Position numbers and translations under genes: made by a program. The notes under the pieces were generated by a model. That model saw only the letters and a program-made list of their open reading frames with translations. It was not told the DNA's origin and made no database searches. Positions 11,090 to 23,949 of a DNA stretch of 64,000 nt are shown in pieces; the stretch's first letter is position 1; every line of letters starts with the position of its first letter. The DNA comes from Chloranthus sessilifolius (lineage: Eukaryota; Streptophyta; Magnoliopsida; Chloranthales; Chloranthaceae): NCBI GenBank assembly GCA_021018995.1, contig CM037590.1:38132287-38196286 (forward strand). The letters are read 5' to 3'.

Positions 11090-12037
11090 GTAAGTTACAA
11101 ATCCTCAAAAGGTTTATTTATTATAGGAACATTGATAATCTTTGCTAGAAATACAATGTGCAACAGAAAGCACTTCATATTCTTTACATGGATTCTGCTC
11201 GACCTTCACCTGCTGCCCTTGCATCGAACTTTTAGTTCGCGAACTTAGAATAAAGTACAAATGAAAAGTTTAGTGGAGGATTTTGAATATCATCATAAGC
11301 CTCTGCATATTGTCCATTCTCCCTTTACTGCCTGTGTAGCTCGGTATATTTCAGAATAATTCTATTCAGGCCTTTTTTAGAAATCATCTTTCCCAACTGT
11401 GAAAGTCCCATTTGACTACAATTTTTATCATTCAAACTCAGAATTGTGCTCCTTCTAACCTGGATGTTAGGATTTCAACCATATAAGATTGCTTCATGGA
11501 GGTATTAGAAACCATACCACATAAATATGAAATGAGAAAAAAAGAATATAAAAAACTTGAAAATTAATACTGTACACTAAAATCTTCCAAAATCTGTGTT
11601 GTTTGTTCAGATTTGCTTTTTTCGCTTCTGTATGTATCGCCATTATAGAGTAGTTCGTTTGCAATGGTGAAACTAATCGATCTTGGTTATTGTTGGCTGT
11701 ACTTTTATAGTATCTTTAATCATATATAATTTCAGGGCAATCCAAAGTAACTATATTGAAAGTATCATTTAGGATATACGGGTCATTTTTTATTCATTTT
11801 TCATGGTTCTCTTATATTTTCTTTAAGCATCTGTCTTCAATTAATTTATGTACTGAAAAATGATTTTCATTAATTTAATATTGTTCCTTTGTGCTGTGTA
11901 TCCATGACTTATGGGTTTCTACTAAAGCATAACTTGTGTAGATGTTTATTTCTAGGAATGAAGATCAATATTGAAACTCTTCCTTGTAAATTGCTTGTGT
12001 ATATGGGAAAATTTATGTTTTCATCTTTTACTGTCAG

Positions 12038-12118
12038 CAACCAAATGCACCTTCTCTATCTAAAAAACCTTCTGCTCAAATGAGATTGAATGAAGTCGTG
12101 GAATTGAATAGCAGTGTG
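12038..12118 (+). other. Amplified exon, copy 2 (81 nt, intact)
   Basis: Bordered by 'ttttactgtcag' and 'gtg|gtaagtt'. It reads 27 open codons, QPNAPSLSKKPSAQMRLN followed by EVVELNSSV. Both splice signals and frame are preserved. Confidence 0.55.
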
Positions 12119-13025
12119 GTAAGTTACAAATCCTAAAAACTATTTATTATGGTAACATTCATAATCTTTGCTAAAAATACAATGCACAATGGAATGTACT
12201 TCATATTCTCTACATGGGTGCCACTCAACCTTCACCTGCAGCCCATACATTGAACTTTTATTCAACCTTTTTTTGGAAGTCAACTCTAACAACTCATGAT
12301 ATGAGGGGATGGTCTATTGAACTCTATACTACCCAATAGATTTGTGCCTGAGTTTGGAGTGGCCCACAGCTGCAGAAGTCCTATTTGACCATAATTTCTA
12401 TCATTCAAATTCATTATTGTGCTCCTTCCAACCTGGATTTTATGAATTTGACCACATAATATTGCTACTTGGAGGTGTTGGATACCATACCACAATTATA
12501 TATGCCAAGGAAAAACATAAATAAATATAAGTTGGGAAAAAAGAAGAAAAAGTTGGTATGTATTTAAGATTAAATACAAATCCTCCAATTCATGTGTTGT
12601 TTGTTCCGATAGCTTTATTCTCTCTCTCTCTCTCTCTTATGTATCGCCATTATAGTGTTATTTTTTTGCAATTACTAACTATGTCAATCTTGGTAATTTT
12701 TGGCTATACTTTATAATATCTTTAATCATATTTTTTTTTTTCAAGCCAATCCAGTGTAACTATATTGAAAGTATCCGAGAGGATATGTGTCATTTTTCTT
12801 GATTATGGTTCTCTTATATTTTCTTTTAAAACCTATTTTTCATTAACTCATGTCCTGAAAATGGTTATCCTTAATATTGTTTCTTTGTGCTGTGAATCCA
12901 TGGTTGAGGGGGTTCCAAGCATAGCTTGTGTATTTGTTTATTTTTATGAATGAGATAAATTTTGAAAGCTCTTTCCTGTAAATTCGTATCTGGAAAAATT
13001 GATGTTTGCCATCTTTTACTGACAG

Positions 13026-13103
13026 CAACCAGATGCACCTTCATCTAAAAAAATTTCTGCTAAGAAGAGATTGAATGAAGTTGTAACATTCAACGACAGT
13101 GTG
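13026..13103 (+). other. Amplified exon, copy 3 (78 nt, intact)
   Basis: Bordered by 'ttttactgacag' and 'gtg|gtaagtt'. It reads 26 open codons, QPDAPSSKKISAKKRLNE followed by VVTFNDSV. One Ser codon is missing relative to copy 2, an in-frame change like that in copy 1. Confidence 0.55.
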
Positions 13104-13388
13104 GTAAGTTACAAATCCCAAAATTTGTTTATTTATTATAGCAGCATTTATAATCATTGCTAGAAATACAATGTGCAATGGAATGCACTTAATATTCTAT
13201 ACATGGATGCCACTCAACCTTCACTTTCATCTGGTACATCAAACTTTAAGTTCGCGAACCTAAAATAAGGTAGAAATGAAAAGTTTAATGGAGGATGTTG
13301 AATATCATCATAAGCATTTGCATATTTTCCATGCTTCATTTCCTACTTGTGTTGCTTTATATATAATATTACATATATACAAAATATG

Positions 13389-13422
<34 letters not shown>

Positions 13423-14676
13423 ATTAATTTTATTCAGACCTTTTTAAGAATTCAACTTTCCCAACTCATGATATGAGGAGACCTTCAATTGAACCCCATA
13501 CAATTGAAAGCATACTCATACCAGGTTGGGTATTGTTTTCCAACCCCATTCAAATTTTTGATATTGTTTTTCTTCTGATCTGGATTTTATGATTCTGACC
13601 ACATAAGATTGCTACTCTGAGGTATTGCAAACCATAACACAATAATATATGCCAAGGACAAACACAAATAAACATGTATTGGGAAAAACGAAGAATAAAA
13701 AACTAGAAATGTACTTGAGATTTAACACTAAAATTCTCCAAAATTTGTGTTGTTTGTTTCAATTTGTTTTTTCTCCCCTTTCTTGTTTTTTTAAATTACA
13801 GAAAAGTTACGGTGGCCTTCTAAGGGTTAATACTTAATACAGTAACCCATATTTCCCAATAGCTTTGCACCTGGGCTTGGGGTGGTCACGAAGGTATAAA
13901 GGTCTTATTTGACCACATTTGTCTCATTCAAACTCGATATTGTATTTTGTGGAGGCCCCTTGAACTCCAAGGATACGGGGGATTCTATTTTCCTTTGGGT
14001 TAGTGGGGGAGTGTTAAAGGACAAAATTCTGTTTCTGACTTTCCGTTTCATTGATTTTGGCTCTATTGGTTATGCATAAGTGTCGAGAAATGTATCCATC
14101 ACATAAGATTTAGTTAGATGTATTGGAGATGATAAAAATAATATATGCCAAGTAGAAACATAAATAATCATGAATTAGGAAAAAAAGAGTAGCTGGAGTA
14201 AAAATGCATTTAAAATTGAACACTAAGTCTTCCAAAACTTGTGTTGGCTGTTCAGTGTGCTTTTTTTTTTTCTGTCCTTTATGTATGTCCATTATAAGTC
14301 GTTTGTTTACAATTACTAAATTATGTCAATCTCGGTAATTTTTGGCTATGCTTTTGTTATATCTTTTATCGTATGTAATTTCAAAGCAATCCACCATAAC
14401 ATATTGAAATATCTCATAGGATATATGCGTCATTTTTTTAATATTATGGTTCTCTTATATTTTCCTTCAAATTTTTTTTCCATTAATTCATGTACCCAAA
14501 AAGTGATTTTCCTCATTATTGTTCCCTTGTGTGGTGAATCCATGACTGAGGGGTTTCTACTGAAGCATAGATTGTGTAGGATTTTAGTTGTATGAATGTG
14601 ATAAGTATTGAAAGCTCTTCGCTGTAAATTGCTTTTGTATATAGGAAAATTGATGTTTGTCATCTTTTACTAGCAG

Positions 14677-14757
14677 CAACCAGATGCACCTTCTTCAACA
14701 AAAAAAACTTCTGCTCGAAAGAGATTGATTGAAGTCGTGGAATTGGACAGCAGTGTG
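14677..14757 (+). other. Amplified exon, copy 4 (81 nt, intact)
   Basis: Bordered by 'ttttactagcag' and 'gtg|gtaaatt'. It reads 27 open codons, QPDAPSSTKKTSARKRLI followed by EVVELDSSV. Confidence 0.55.
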
Positions 14758-15709
14758 GTAAATTACAACTCCTAAAAATGTTTATTTATTATATCATCAT
14801 CAATAATCTTTGCTAGAAATACAATGTGCAACGGAATGCACTTCATATTCTATACGTGGTTCCCACTCAGCCTTCACCTGCAGGCCATAAATCGAACTTT
14901 TAGTTTGCAAACATGAAGGTAAAAATGAAAAGTTTAGTGGAAGATGTTGAATATTATCATAAGCCTCTGGAAAATTTTATACCTCATTTCCTGCTTGTGT
15001 AGCTTTATATATATCTAAATAGATTTATCCGATCCTTGTTTAGAAATCAACTTTCCCTATCTACGTATGAGGGGACCTTCAATTGAACCCCATACTGACC
15101 AATAGCTTTGTACCCGAGTTTAGAGTGGCCACAAATCTATAAAAGTCCCATTTGACCATATTTTTATCATTCAAACTTGGTATCGTGCTCCTTCCCACCT
15201 TGATTTTGGAATTTTGATGACAAAAGTTTGCTAGTTGGAGGTACTGGAAATCTTACCACCATAATATATTTGAAGGAAAATCATAGATAAACGTCAATTG
15301 GGAAAAAATAGTATAAAATGCTATAAAAGTATTGAAATCCTCCGAAACCTGTTGTTTGTTTGGATCCCTGATGTATGGTGGGCATTATAGAGTCGTTCAG
15401 TTACAATTGCTAATGCCCATCTTGATAATTTTCGGGTATATAATATCTTTAATTATGTATGGGGCATTTTTCTTGATTATGGTTTTTTGAGATCTTCTTT
15501 AAAAATCTTGTTTTAATTAATGCATGTACTGAAAAATGATCATCCTCAATATTTTTCCTTTGTGTTGTGTATTCCTGGGTGAGGGGTTTGTACTGAAGCA
15601 TAGCTTCTGTAGGTGTTCATTTTTATGAATGAGATAAATATTGACAGCTCTTCCATGTGAATTGCTTCTGTATATTAGAAAATTGATGCTTGTCATATAT
15701 TACTTTCAG

Positions 15710-15788
15710 CAACCAGATGCACTTTCTTCATCTAGAAAAACTTCTTCTCAAAAGATACTGAATGAAGTGGTGGAATTGGACCAGTGTG
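15710..15788 (+). pseudogene. Amplified exon, copy 5 (2-nt deletion)
   Basis: The acceptor 'tactttcag' and a GT donor are present. Two bases are missing in the 'gacagcagtgtg' segment near the 3' end, leaving 79 nt and shifting the frame. The donor context is 'gtg|gtaactt'. Splice signals survive but the module would break the reading frame. Confidence 0.55.
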
Positions 15789-16340
15789 GTAACTTACAAA
15801 TCCTAAAAATATTTATTTATTATAGCAACATTGATAATCTTTGCTAGAAATACAATTCGCAGTGAAATGCACTTCATATTTTTTACATGGATGCCATTCA
15901 ACTTTCACATGCAGTCCGTACATCAAACTCTTAGTCAGTGAACTGAAAATTAAATAGATATGAAAAGAATAGTGGAGTATGTTGAATATCATCGTAAGCC
16001 TTTGCATATTTTTCATGCTTCATTTCTTTGCCTGTGTAACTTCCTATATATCATAATTTTATTCAGACCCTTTTTAGAAATCAACTATCCTAACTCATGA
16101 TATGAGGGGACATTTTATTGAACTCCCGATTGCCCAATATCTTTGCACCTTTGTTTAGAATGTCCACAAAGTTGCAAAAGTCCCATTTGACCATTTTTTT
16201 ATCAACTCGGTATTGTGCTCCTTCCAACCGTGATTTTATAATTTCTAGCTTATAAGTTTTGTACTTGGAGGTATTGGAAGTTATACCACAATAATATGTG
16301 TCAAGGAAAAACATAAATAAAGATGCATTGGAGGAAAAAG

Positions 16341-17386
16341 TGACGCAGGACAACAGCGCTAAACCCTAATTATGCAAGTTTGGGATTAACCACAAATTTA
16401 ATTTAATAATGAAATTACTTAAAATCACCAAACACATAAAATAAAGTTAATAAATTCAATAAAGCAACTATGTTAATTCAATTTAGCGTTAACATGCATC
16501 TATATTTCCCGATATAGAAAAGCGGATCCGATGAACGATTCGGGTTTCGCTCTAGTTTAGGGTACCAATCGATAGTGACAGTGTCGTCTCTTGGTTCCAC
16601 TCGGGTTTGAAAACACAGACTCAAGTAATGAGATTTAACAAAAGGGATAGATCAAAGATAAACTGATTTTATTTTGGGTTTTGTGGTTTTTTTTTTTTTT
16701 TTCAAAATAAAGAAAAATATTGCCCTATGATGGATAGAGAAAAGATGGAATCATAGGATAGAGATCCAAGGCTTCATACCAAGGATTTTCCGAAGCTTCA
16801 CACCACGGCTGTACGTCAGTTTCGCACCAAGTCGCACAAGAAACGATTGCTCACTCCTCAAGGTTTGAAGGATTCACTCCCTCGGTTGAAAACTCTTCAC
16901 AAGCTCTCTAGGGTTTGCACCAAAGCAACTCTCTTTCATTCAATAATCAATCCCCCCTTAATAAAGTGTTTACAATGCCTTTATATAGGCTAAGAAAATC
17001 CTAAACGAATATTAACTAAAAGACAATTAAACCCCTAAAGTTTAAAGTTCGAAATTAGAAATTTAAAACAACTAAAACTCTTCGGCGCGATTTTGATCGA
17101 TCGAAATTGAAAATCGTTCGTTCGAAATTGAATTTCGTTCAATCGCAATTTCAATCGCACTTGCGATCGATCGAAATTGAAAATCATTCAATCGAAATTC
17201 TCATATACATAAAATATTGCCGTTGACATTTCAATTGATTGAATTTCAATTTCGATCAATCGATTTTTCCTGTGCTCCTTCAATTTCCATCTTTCGCCAA
17301 GTTTTGATTTCAATTCTGCTTCTTCCGGCGTCGGTAAATCTGTTGCGGCTCGAATCTATGGTTCTTGACCTTGGCGTCCCGCGTCA
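16341..17386 (-). mobile_element. Solo LTR, chromovirus family, TSD AAAAG
   Basis: A 1046 bp minus-orientation LTR: plus-strand ends TGACGCAGGACA and GGCGTCCCGCGTCA, with perfect 5 bp duplications AAAAG at 16336-16340 and 17387-17391. A 'ctttatataggc' TATA region lies near 16980. Upstream of it in transcription sense is an array of TCGATCGA / TTCGAT(T/C)GAA palindromes (about 17090-17265). It is inserted in an exon-module unit, which resumes with 'aaaactagaaatgtattta'. Confidence 0.92.
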
Positions 17387-17678
17387 AAAAGTTTAAAACT
17401 AGAAATGTATTTAATTTTGAACATTAAAATCCTCCAATTTATTTTTTTGATTGCTCGGATTTGATTTTTTCTCTGCTTTATGTATGACCATTATAGAGTC
17501 GTTTGTTTGCAATTACTAAACTAAGTCTAGGGGCGTAGCTAGGATTTTCATTTAGTGGGGCCTAACCATGATCAATACATGTTTACAATTATTTTATCAT
17601 CGATTTGGGGCCTTATTCACCATAAATTTGGGGGTTTACACAAAAGATTGTTGTATGAGGGACATATCTTAGACAAAT

Positions 17679-18602
17679 TGACACAGGACGGTAACCCTAA
17701 AATGCGTGAATATGATTTTGATGCAATTTTGCCGAAATTAAATAAATTTATTCAAGTTTAATCACAAAATCATCTTAAATTCCTTAGGGTTTGAAGAATT
17801 TTGATGGGTAGATCACGCGAGATCCGGCTAGGGTCCAATCCAATGCGCAAGTCCTGTTAGATTTGAGGCAGGATCGGGCCAAGAGATAGAACTCTAGCTT
17901 TTCCAAGCTTGGGCGTTCGTTCGATTCAATGTGGATTCATAGGTTCAAACTAGGGTTGTAAGGATTTAGGGTTTCGAACAGGTTTATGGTTTTGTAATAG
18001 GCTTATGGTTTTGGGATCAAGAAACTAATAGATTAAGGTTTAGAAATCTAGGATCAATAAAGGTGAAGGTTCAAGAGAAAACAAAGATGAATAGATAACA
18101 GAGATAACAAAGGATCAAAAGAAAATAGATACCAAAAGATAACGGTTTGGGAATCGCTCCCTTGGCTTCACACCAAACTAATGTCGGGAAGAAGAATATT
18201 CAAGCAATAATGCATTCAAAATATTCAATAAATTGTCTTTACAAGCCTCCTTATATAGGCAACCATTAATATTTCAAAATAAAGAATCCTATTAATAGTA
18301 AAAGACTGAAAAAAGGTAATTTTCGCAAAAATAGGAAAATTTCGTCATTGGCGGCATGACGTCAACGGACGTCCGTATTGGGACCACGGACGTCCGTCAC
18401 CTACAGACACGGAATGTCATGGACGTCTGCGGGGCATTGCAGACATCCGTCCGGAGCCCACGGATGTCCGTCATTGGATGATGTTTTCTGCCTCCTCTCT
18501 CCTCCTGATAATGTTGTACTCGGGCTTCTTCTTCGCTTCTTCCGATGCCGGTAGAAGTGATGTGATCCAAAACCAATGTTCAGGTACTCGGTGTCCCCAT
18601 CA
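17679..18602 (-). mobile_element. Solo LTR, chromovirus-like, TSD CAAAT/CAACT
   Basis: A 924 bp LTR in minus orientation: plus-strand ends TGACACAGGACGG and GTGTCCCCATCA. Flanks CAAAT (17674-17678) and CAACT (18603-18607) agree at four of five bases. A 'ccttatataggc' TATA region lies near 18250. Upstream in transcription sense is a cluster of ACGGACGTCCGT palindromes (about 18360-18475). It is closer to the 4488-5500 LTR than to the TCGATCGA-bearing ones. Confidence 0.8.
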
Positions 18603-18629
18603 CAACTTTAAGAGTTAAATGGGGGCTTC

Positions 18630-20991
18630 TGTGATGTCCCCAATTTCACACACCGGATCAATGCGCTCACTTGGAGACATCACACTACATCACGTCTCCA
18701 TGATCTTATATAAATCAATTATTCCATAAAGGTCCGCATATAAACGCAACGGAAAAATAACTATTAAAAGTGCACTCATAAATTTTCTTTTTTTTTTATA
18801 TCATCATGAGAACAATACTAAATTATGAGATAACAACCTATTATACTATATTGTATGCTTACTCCTTAAATTAAATAAAACTGAAATCGAGCATAATCCA
18901 TTATTAACATGAACTTGTTTATAAAAATAATCTAAAATAAACATCTTAAGATCTTTCTTAATGCATGAAGAAAAACCTATAAACTAAACTTCAAATCCTT
19001 CTTTGCTCAAATCTGGATTTTCATCAATCATTGACGCATCTACTTTATCCTCTCCATGTATAGCTATACTCCCTGGAATCCCAAACAATGGATCAGTTTA
19101 CCAAGTAAACTGGTATGGATCAGACATGATGAGACTAATAGAAAAAGTCCATAACTCAAATCATCTCATAAAATCAAACAATAACAGAAATATAACATGT
19201 GACATAAAGAATAAGTAAAGCAATAGAATGAAACTGAAACATAGCATTAAATCTAAATAAACATTATGGCTTGTGTCTCTACCCTAATTTCATGTGTGCC
19301 TATTTTTAATTGTGCATTTACTGCTTATGAATCGGCATACATAATGAACATGGTTATCTCTTTCGTAATCATTATCTTAATCTTCTCTGATCCTTCAATT
19401 AGTATATACGTTAACCTTCACATAACTTCTCTTCAGTTAAGTAGTAAACTTAAAATTAAAGACCTTCTCCATCTCTTCAGTCTTATCATTAATGTATGGA
19501 TGCATAACTTTTATTATTTGTTATTCTTATTCATGTTAATTTCTCTAGCATAAGCCCATAAGAATTCTATCATAATCATAGAAATATTTTGTTTCTATGT
19601 GTCATGTCGTAAACGTATCTTTTCACTTTTACGAATGCCATGAATGTACATGTATAGAAAAACTGGAAATCAATCTATCATGCAATAGATTTTTCATTTG
19701 TCTAGGCTTAACACATCATAAATATGTAATCTCTATCGATTCCTACTTGTTTCATGTGTAAATCAAACATCCTAGCTTGTATGGATTCTAAACAATAAAA
19801 TAATGATGAACATAAATAAACATTTAAACATGATGATTAAACATAGACAATATTTGAATAGAAATTCATTGCTTGCATCGTAGACAAATTCTGAAATTCC
19901 TAACAAATTCTGGTTTCCAAACAGATTCTGGATTCTTAACTGATTCTGGATTCTAAACTGATTCTGGATTCTAGACAGATTCTGGATTTTGAACCGATTC
20001 TGGATTCTAGACAGATTATGAATTCTGAACAGATTCTGGAATCTAGACAGATTCTGGATTCTGCACAGAATTTCGTGATCAATCACGAAACCCCGTGTAC
20101 CATCGAAAACCCGCGATTAAGCATAAAAATTTAACAATCTAATATGGAGAATATTCATTAAATGAAATAAACCGTAATTCCTATTTTATTTTTGTGTTAT
20201 CTACGTTTCCGATTAATCTCAACATGCTTTCTCCATACCTCTAGTCTTCGCGTAAAATTGACATAATTCCTCTCCTTGATTCAATCCGAAGCTCTAATCC
20301 GAAATTCGGTTGCGTCGTAAACTGCTCTCACGTTCTTCTTAAGCCTTCAAATCGAAAACTCTAGAGTTCCTCTTCTAATTCTCCTTCTCTAGAATTTTTT
20401 TTTTTTCTCTCTCTCTCTAAGGTTATTAGGTAATAAGAGTTACATAAAATTCTGTAATTTAATCTCTATATTTATAATACTTTATGATTTCCTATTTTAT
20501 TTTTAATTCTATTCAGAATGCTTTAAGGTTTCCTATTTAATATCTAACTCTATTTAGAATACTTTAAAGTTTCCTATTTAATATCAAATTCTATTTAGAA
20601 TGTTTTAAGGTTTCCTATTTAATATCAAATTCTATTTAGAGTACTTTAAAGTTTCCTATTTAAGGTCTAACTCTATTTAGAATTTCCAACATGGGTCTTA
20701 AGTAATTCTATGGGCCTTTAATTAATTATTGGGTCTTTAATTAATTTACTAACAAATTTTAAAAGTCCATTAAACATTAATAAACGCACCCCAATTATTA
20801 CCAACACATATTTAAGGGCTTTTAGGGTATGCTAATTAGATTAATTAATTATTACGAGTCATTAAAAAATAAAGTACGCATTACATTCATGTGTAACAAT
20901 TAATCACATCCATCAAATTAATCAAACTACTCATAATTACAAATCTAGCAAATAATTAAGGACTAAATAATGAAAAATCTCAGTCGTTACA
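18630..20991 (+). mobile_element. Large solo LTR (2362 bp), TSD GCTTC
   Basis: It opens TGTGATGTCCCC and closes CAGTCGTTACA. Perfect 5 bp duplications GCTTC lie at 18625-18629 and 20992-20996. The interior shows ~20 bp 'gattctggattct' repeats (about 19915-20060), which create a spurious repetitive minus-strand frame, and ~65 bp 'ctatttagaat' repeats (about 20500-20690). Same family as 1-1011. No internal domain or primer site remains. LTRs of this size occur in several Ty3 lineages; the lineage cannot be set from the LTR alone. Confidence 0.9.
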
Positions 20992-21113
20992 GCTTCAGCC
21001 CCCACACTCTTATATGCGGCTACGCCTATGACCATGGTAATTTTCAGCTGTATTTTTGTAATATCTTCATTCATATATAATTTTTGGGCAATCCGGGGTA
21101 AAGATATTGTAAG

Positions 21114-21206
21114 CATGATTTTAAAACACGACTCGATTCAGAAATTATCTGAGTAGAGTCAACGGAGAAAATCGGTCCGATTCAACTCGCTCCGACTCGG
21201 GTTATT

Positions 21207-21251
<45 letters not shown>

Positions 21252-22418
21252 TAATAGATGAAAATTCATTATTGTCCATATCCCATCCATCTAAATATTC
21301 ATTACATTTAAACAAAAGGTTAACTTTACATTTAACTTTACATTATCAAATCTACCACTTTCTAAACTCTAAAGATCAATCACATACTAAATTTTAATAT
21401 TAACTTATTAAGTTCACTCTCCATCTCCCATTTCCTAATTTTCTTCCTCTGTTGCATCCATGTTGTCCAACCATGCCATGCGACCATCCCGGGTTGGATA
21501 AATGAGAGGTGTCGATCTCTAATGACAGAGAAGGATTAGATGTTTCACTAGCAGTACCAGAATTTTGTACCATCTCTATGATTGAATATTAATATACTAC
21601 ATGATATAAAAATAATAAAATAAAATCAATAAACAAGTGATTATTTTGTGTACCAAGGGGAAATGTTTACAGATATTGGGCACTAATATATGGCAACAAC
21701 GAACAAAAATTGTGCACTAATATCGAGCATTAAGTGACAATGATATTAATAATTTGATATAATATATATAATGAATATAAAGTCGAAAAAAAAAAAAAAT
21801 TAGGGCACCTGTGGCTTGTGGCTTATAAAGTGAAAGAAAAAGGACTTTAGGGCACCTGTGGCTTATAAAGTGGGAAAAAAAAATATATTTTAAGGCACCT
21901 GTGGCTTATAAAGTGGAAAAAGAAACATATTTTAGGGCACCTGTGACTTGTAAAGTGGAAAAAAAATTATTTTAGGGTATCTGTGGCTTATAAAGTGAAA
22001 AAAAAACCTCATAGCTTTTAAGGCACGAGGGGCGTCTGAGGGTTGCGATGAGTGTTAGGGCACGTCGCATGAACTTCTTTCTTCTTTGATGAGTGTGATG
22101 AGTGTTAGGGCACGTCACACGAGCTTCTTTCTTCTTCTCTCATCGAGTTTCTATCGAGGATCCTAGCCTGTAAATATATAGGGGACAAAAAGACAAGTAT
22201 GCCCTTTAACTTCAGTTAAAACCCCCACCAGCCCTAAAAAATTTTGTTACTTAAGTCAACTCGCCGAGCCGACAAACTCGGTCTAGTTTCCGAGTCGACT
22301 CGGTGAATCGACTGAGTTGAAGCCTTAATCAAGGCAATAGATGAGTCGACTCGAATTTGGGTCGAGCCGAGTCGACTCGCCGGAGTTCTGAGTCGACTCG
22401 TCGAGTTTTAAAACCATG
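21114..22418. mobile_element. hAT-like TIR element, 1305 bp, non-coding
   Basis: The ends are CATGATTTTAAAAC and the inverted CATGGTTTTAAAAC. Flanks ATTGTAAG (21106-21113) and ATTGAAAG (22419-22426) match at seven of eight bases. A second copy at 24529-25042 has the same ends and a perfect 8 bp TSD, so the family call is solid and the 8 bp size points to hAT. Subterminal regions are rich in GAGTCGACTCG palindromes. Inside lie an (AT)n tract (about 21210-21246) and a ~55 bp tandem repeat (21790-22015). No transposase ORF. Confidence 0.75.
21790..22015 (+). repeat. ~55 bp tandem repeat inside hAT-like element
   Basis: Five units built on 'ttagggcacctgtggcttat' followed by 'aaagtg' and an A-rich tract. 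Further on, at about 22040-22125, a second short repeat 'gatgagtgttagggcacgtc' appears twice. Confidence 0.8.
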
Positions 22419-22708
22419 ATTGAAAGTATCACATAGGATATATGGGCCATTTTGCTTGATTATGGTTCTCTTATATTTTCTTTAAAAGTCTTTTTTTCAC
22501 GAATTCATGGATTGAAAAATGATTATCCTTTATATTGTTCCTTTGCGCTGTGTATCCATGACTGAGTGTTTGTATCCATGACTGAGTGTTTCTACTAAAG
22601 CATAGCTTGTATAAGTGCTTATTTGTATAAAGATAAATATTTAAAGCGCTTTCTTCGAAATTGTTTGTGCATATGTGAAAGTTGATGCTCGTCATCTTTT
22701 ACTTTCAT

Positions 22709-22789
22709 CAACAAGGGTCACCTTCTTCATCTAAAAATACTTTTCCTCAAAAGACTTTGAATGAAGTCGTGGAATTGGATGGCAGTTTG
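22709..22789 (+). pseudogene. Amplified exon, copy 6 (both splice sites lost)
   Basis: 81 nt with an open 27-codon frame, QQGSPSSSKNTFPQKTLN followed by EVVELDGSL. The acceptor AG is AT ('actttcat') and the donor GT is TT ('ttg|ttaagtt'). The coding content survives while both splice sites are mutated, so this module should be skipped. Confidence 0.5.
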
Positions 22790-23445
22790 TTAAGTTATGA
22801 ATCGTAAATACATTTACTTGTTGTTGTAGCATTGATAATCTTTGCTAGTTATACACTGTGCAAAGGAATGCACTTCATATTCTTTACATGGATGCCTTTT
22901 GAGCCTTCACCTTCAGTACATTGAACTTCTAGTTCGCGGACTTAAAATAAGGTAGAAATGAAAATTTTAGTGGAGAATCTTGAATATCTTCATAAGTCTT
23001 TACATATTTTTCATGCTTTATCTCCTGGTTGTGTTGCTTGTATATATTTAAATAATTTTATGCAGCCTTTCTTGGAAATCAACTCTCCCAATTTATGAGA
23101 TGAGGGGATCTTCAATTGAATCCCTTACTCTCCAATAGCTTTGCAGCTTAGTTTGGAGTGGCCACAAAGCTGCAGAAGTCACATTTGACCAAATTTTACC
23201 AACCTGGATTTTATGATTTTGATCACCAAGTTTGTTAGCTGGAGGTGTCGGAAAATTTACCACAATAATATATGCTAAGGAAAGCGTAAATATACATGAA
23301 TAGAGAAAAAAGAAGAAAAAAATTGGAAATGTAGTTAAGATTTAACACTAAAATCCTCCAAAAGGTGTATTGGTTGTTTGGATTTGCTTTTTCCTTCCCT
23401 CTACTAATCTTCTTAAATTACGGAAACGTGTACGGTGGCTAAGGG

Positions 23446-23944
23446 TAATTCCACCCCCCCCCCCCCCCCCCCGCTTGAGGCTGATAGAGTGATTACATTT
23501 ATATTTTTTAAATATCAGTTAGTAAGGTGGCAATTACCACGTTGGTTTGGGGGTATTCACTTGCGTTCTAGCCACTGCATAGTCACCTGTCCAAGCCTAG
23601 GGATGTTTAGTGGATAGTTGGCTGCAATAGATCTACTTTCTTATTGCCTATGTGGTCTCATGATTATTATTGGGAAAATATTATGATATCTGATTCTGAT
23701 CGAATCCAGCCTTTTTATATTCAAAGGTTGTTTCCTGTTTGGACAAAATCTTACATTGTCAAGAAAATCCTGTGATAATTAGCAACCCGTTTCACAATTT
23801 TGAGTTCTAAGTGTTAAGATTGACTCAAATATTACAGTATGTTGGGCAACAAGTTTTACAGTATTAAGTAGAGTTTTGAGTTTTGGATTTTTCCAGAACT
23901 CTATAACATACAAAGAAGTCTTGTGCCATTGAATGGATTTTGCA
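23446..23944. other. Unassigned DNA with poly-C tract
   Basis: Array sequence stops at about 23445 ('gtgtacggtggctaaggg'). It is followed by a ~20 bp C homopolymer (about 23452-23472) and ~470 bp with no recognisable gene or repeat. The next boundary is the TCCAT flank of the copia at 23950. Host sequence continues on the other side of that copia at 27213. Confidence 0.5.
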
Positions 23945-23949
23945 TCCAT

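Larger units (their letters stand above)
17528..21027. mobile_element. TIR transposon remnant holding two solo LTRs
   Basis: The left end TAGGGGCGTAGCTAGG and the reverse complement of the right end, CATAGGCGTAGCC, form a degenerate terminal inverted repeat. Array sequence continues on both sides. Flanks 'actaagtc' and 'cctatgac' look like a decayed 8 bp duplication of a host 'actatgtc', which would suggest a hAT-type element. Without the nested LTRs (17679-18602, 18630-20991) the element is about 210 bp, with no ORF. The superfamily is uncertain. Confidence 0.55.

Noticed and set aside
19772..20086. Minus-strand frame with repeated RIQNLSRIQN
   Set aside because: It is the ~20 bp 'gattctggattct' LTR repeat read in frame; the same repeat at 1-110 has no such frame.
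23452..23472. Poly-C run as a functional or G-quadruplex element
   Set aside because: A ~20 base homopolymer may be partly a sequencing or assembly artefact, and nothing around it supports a function.
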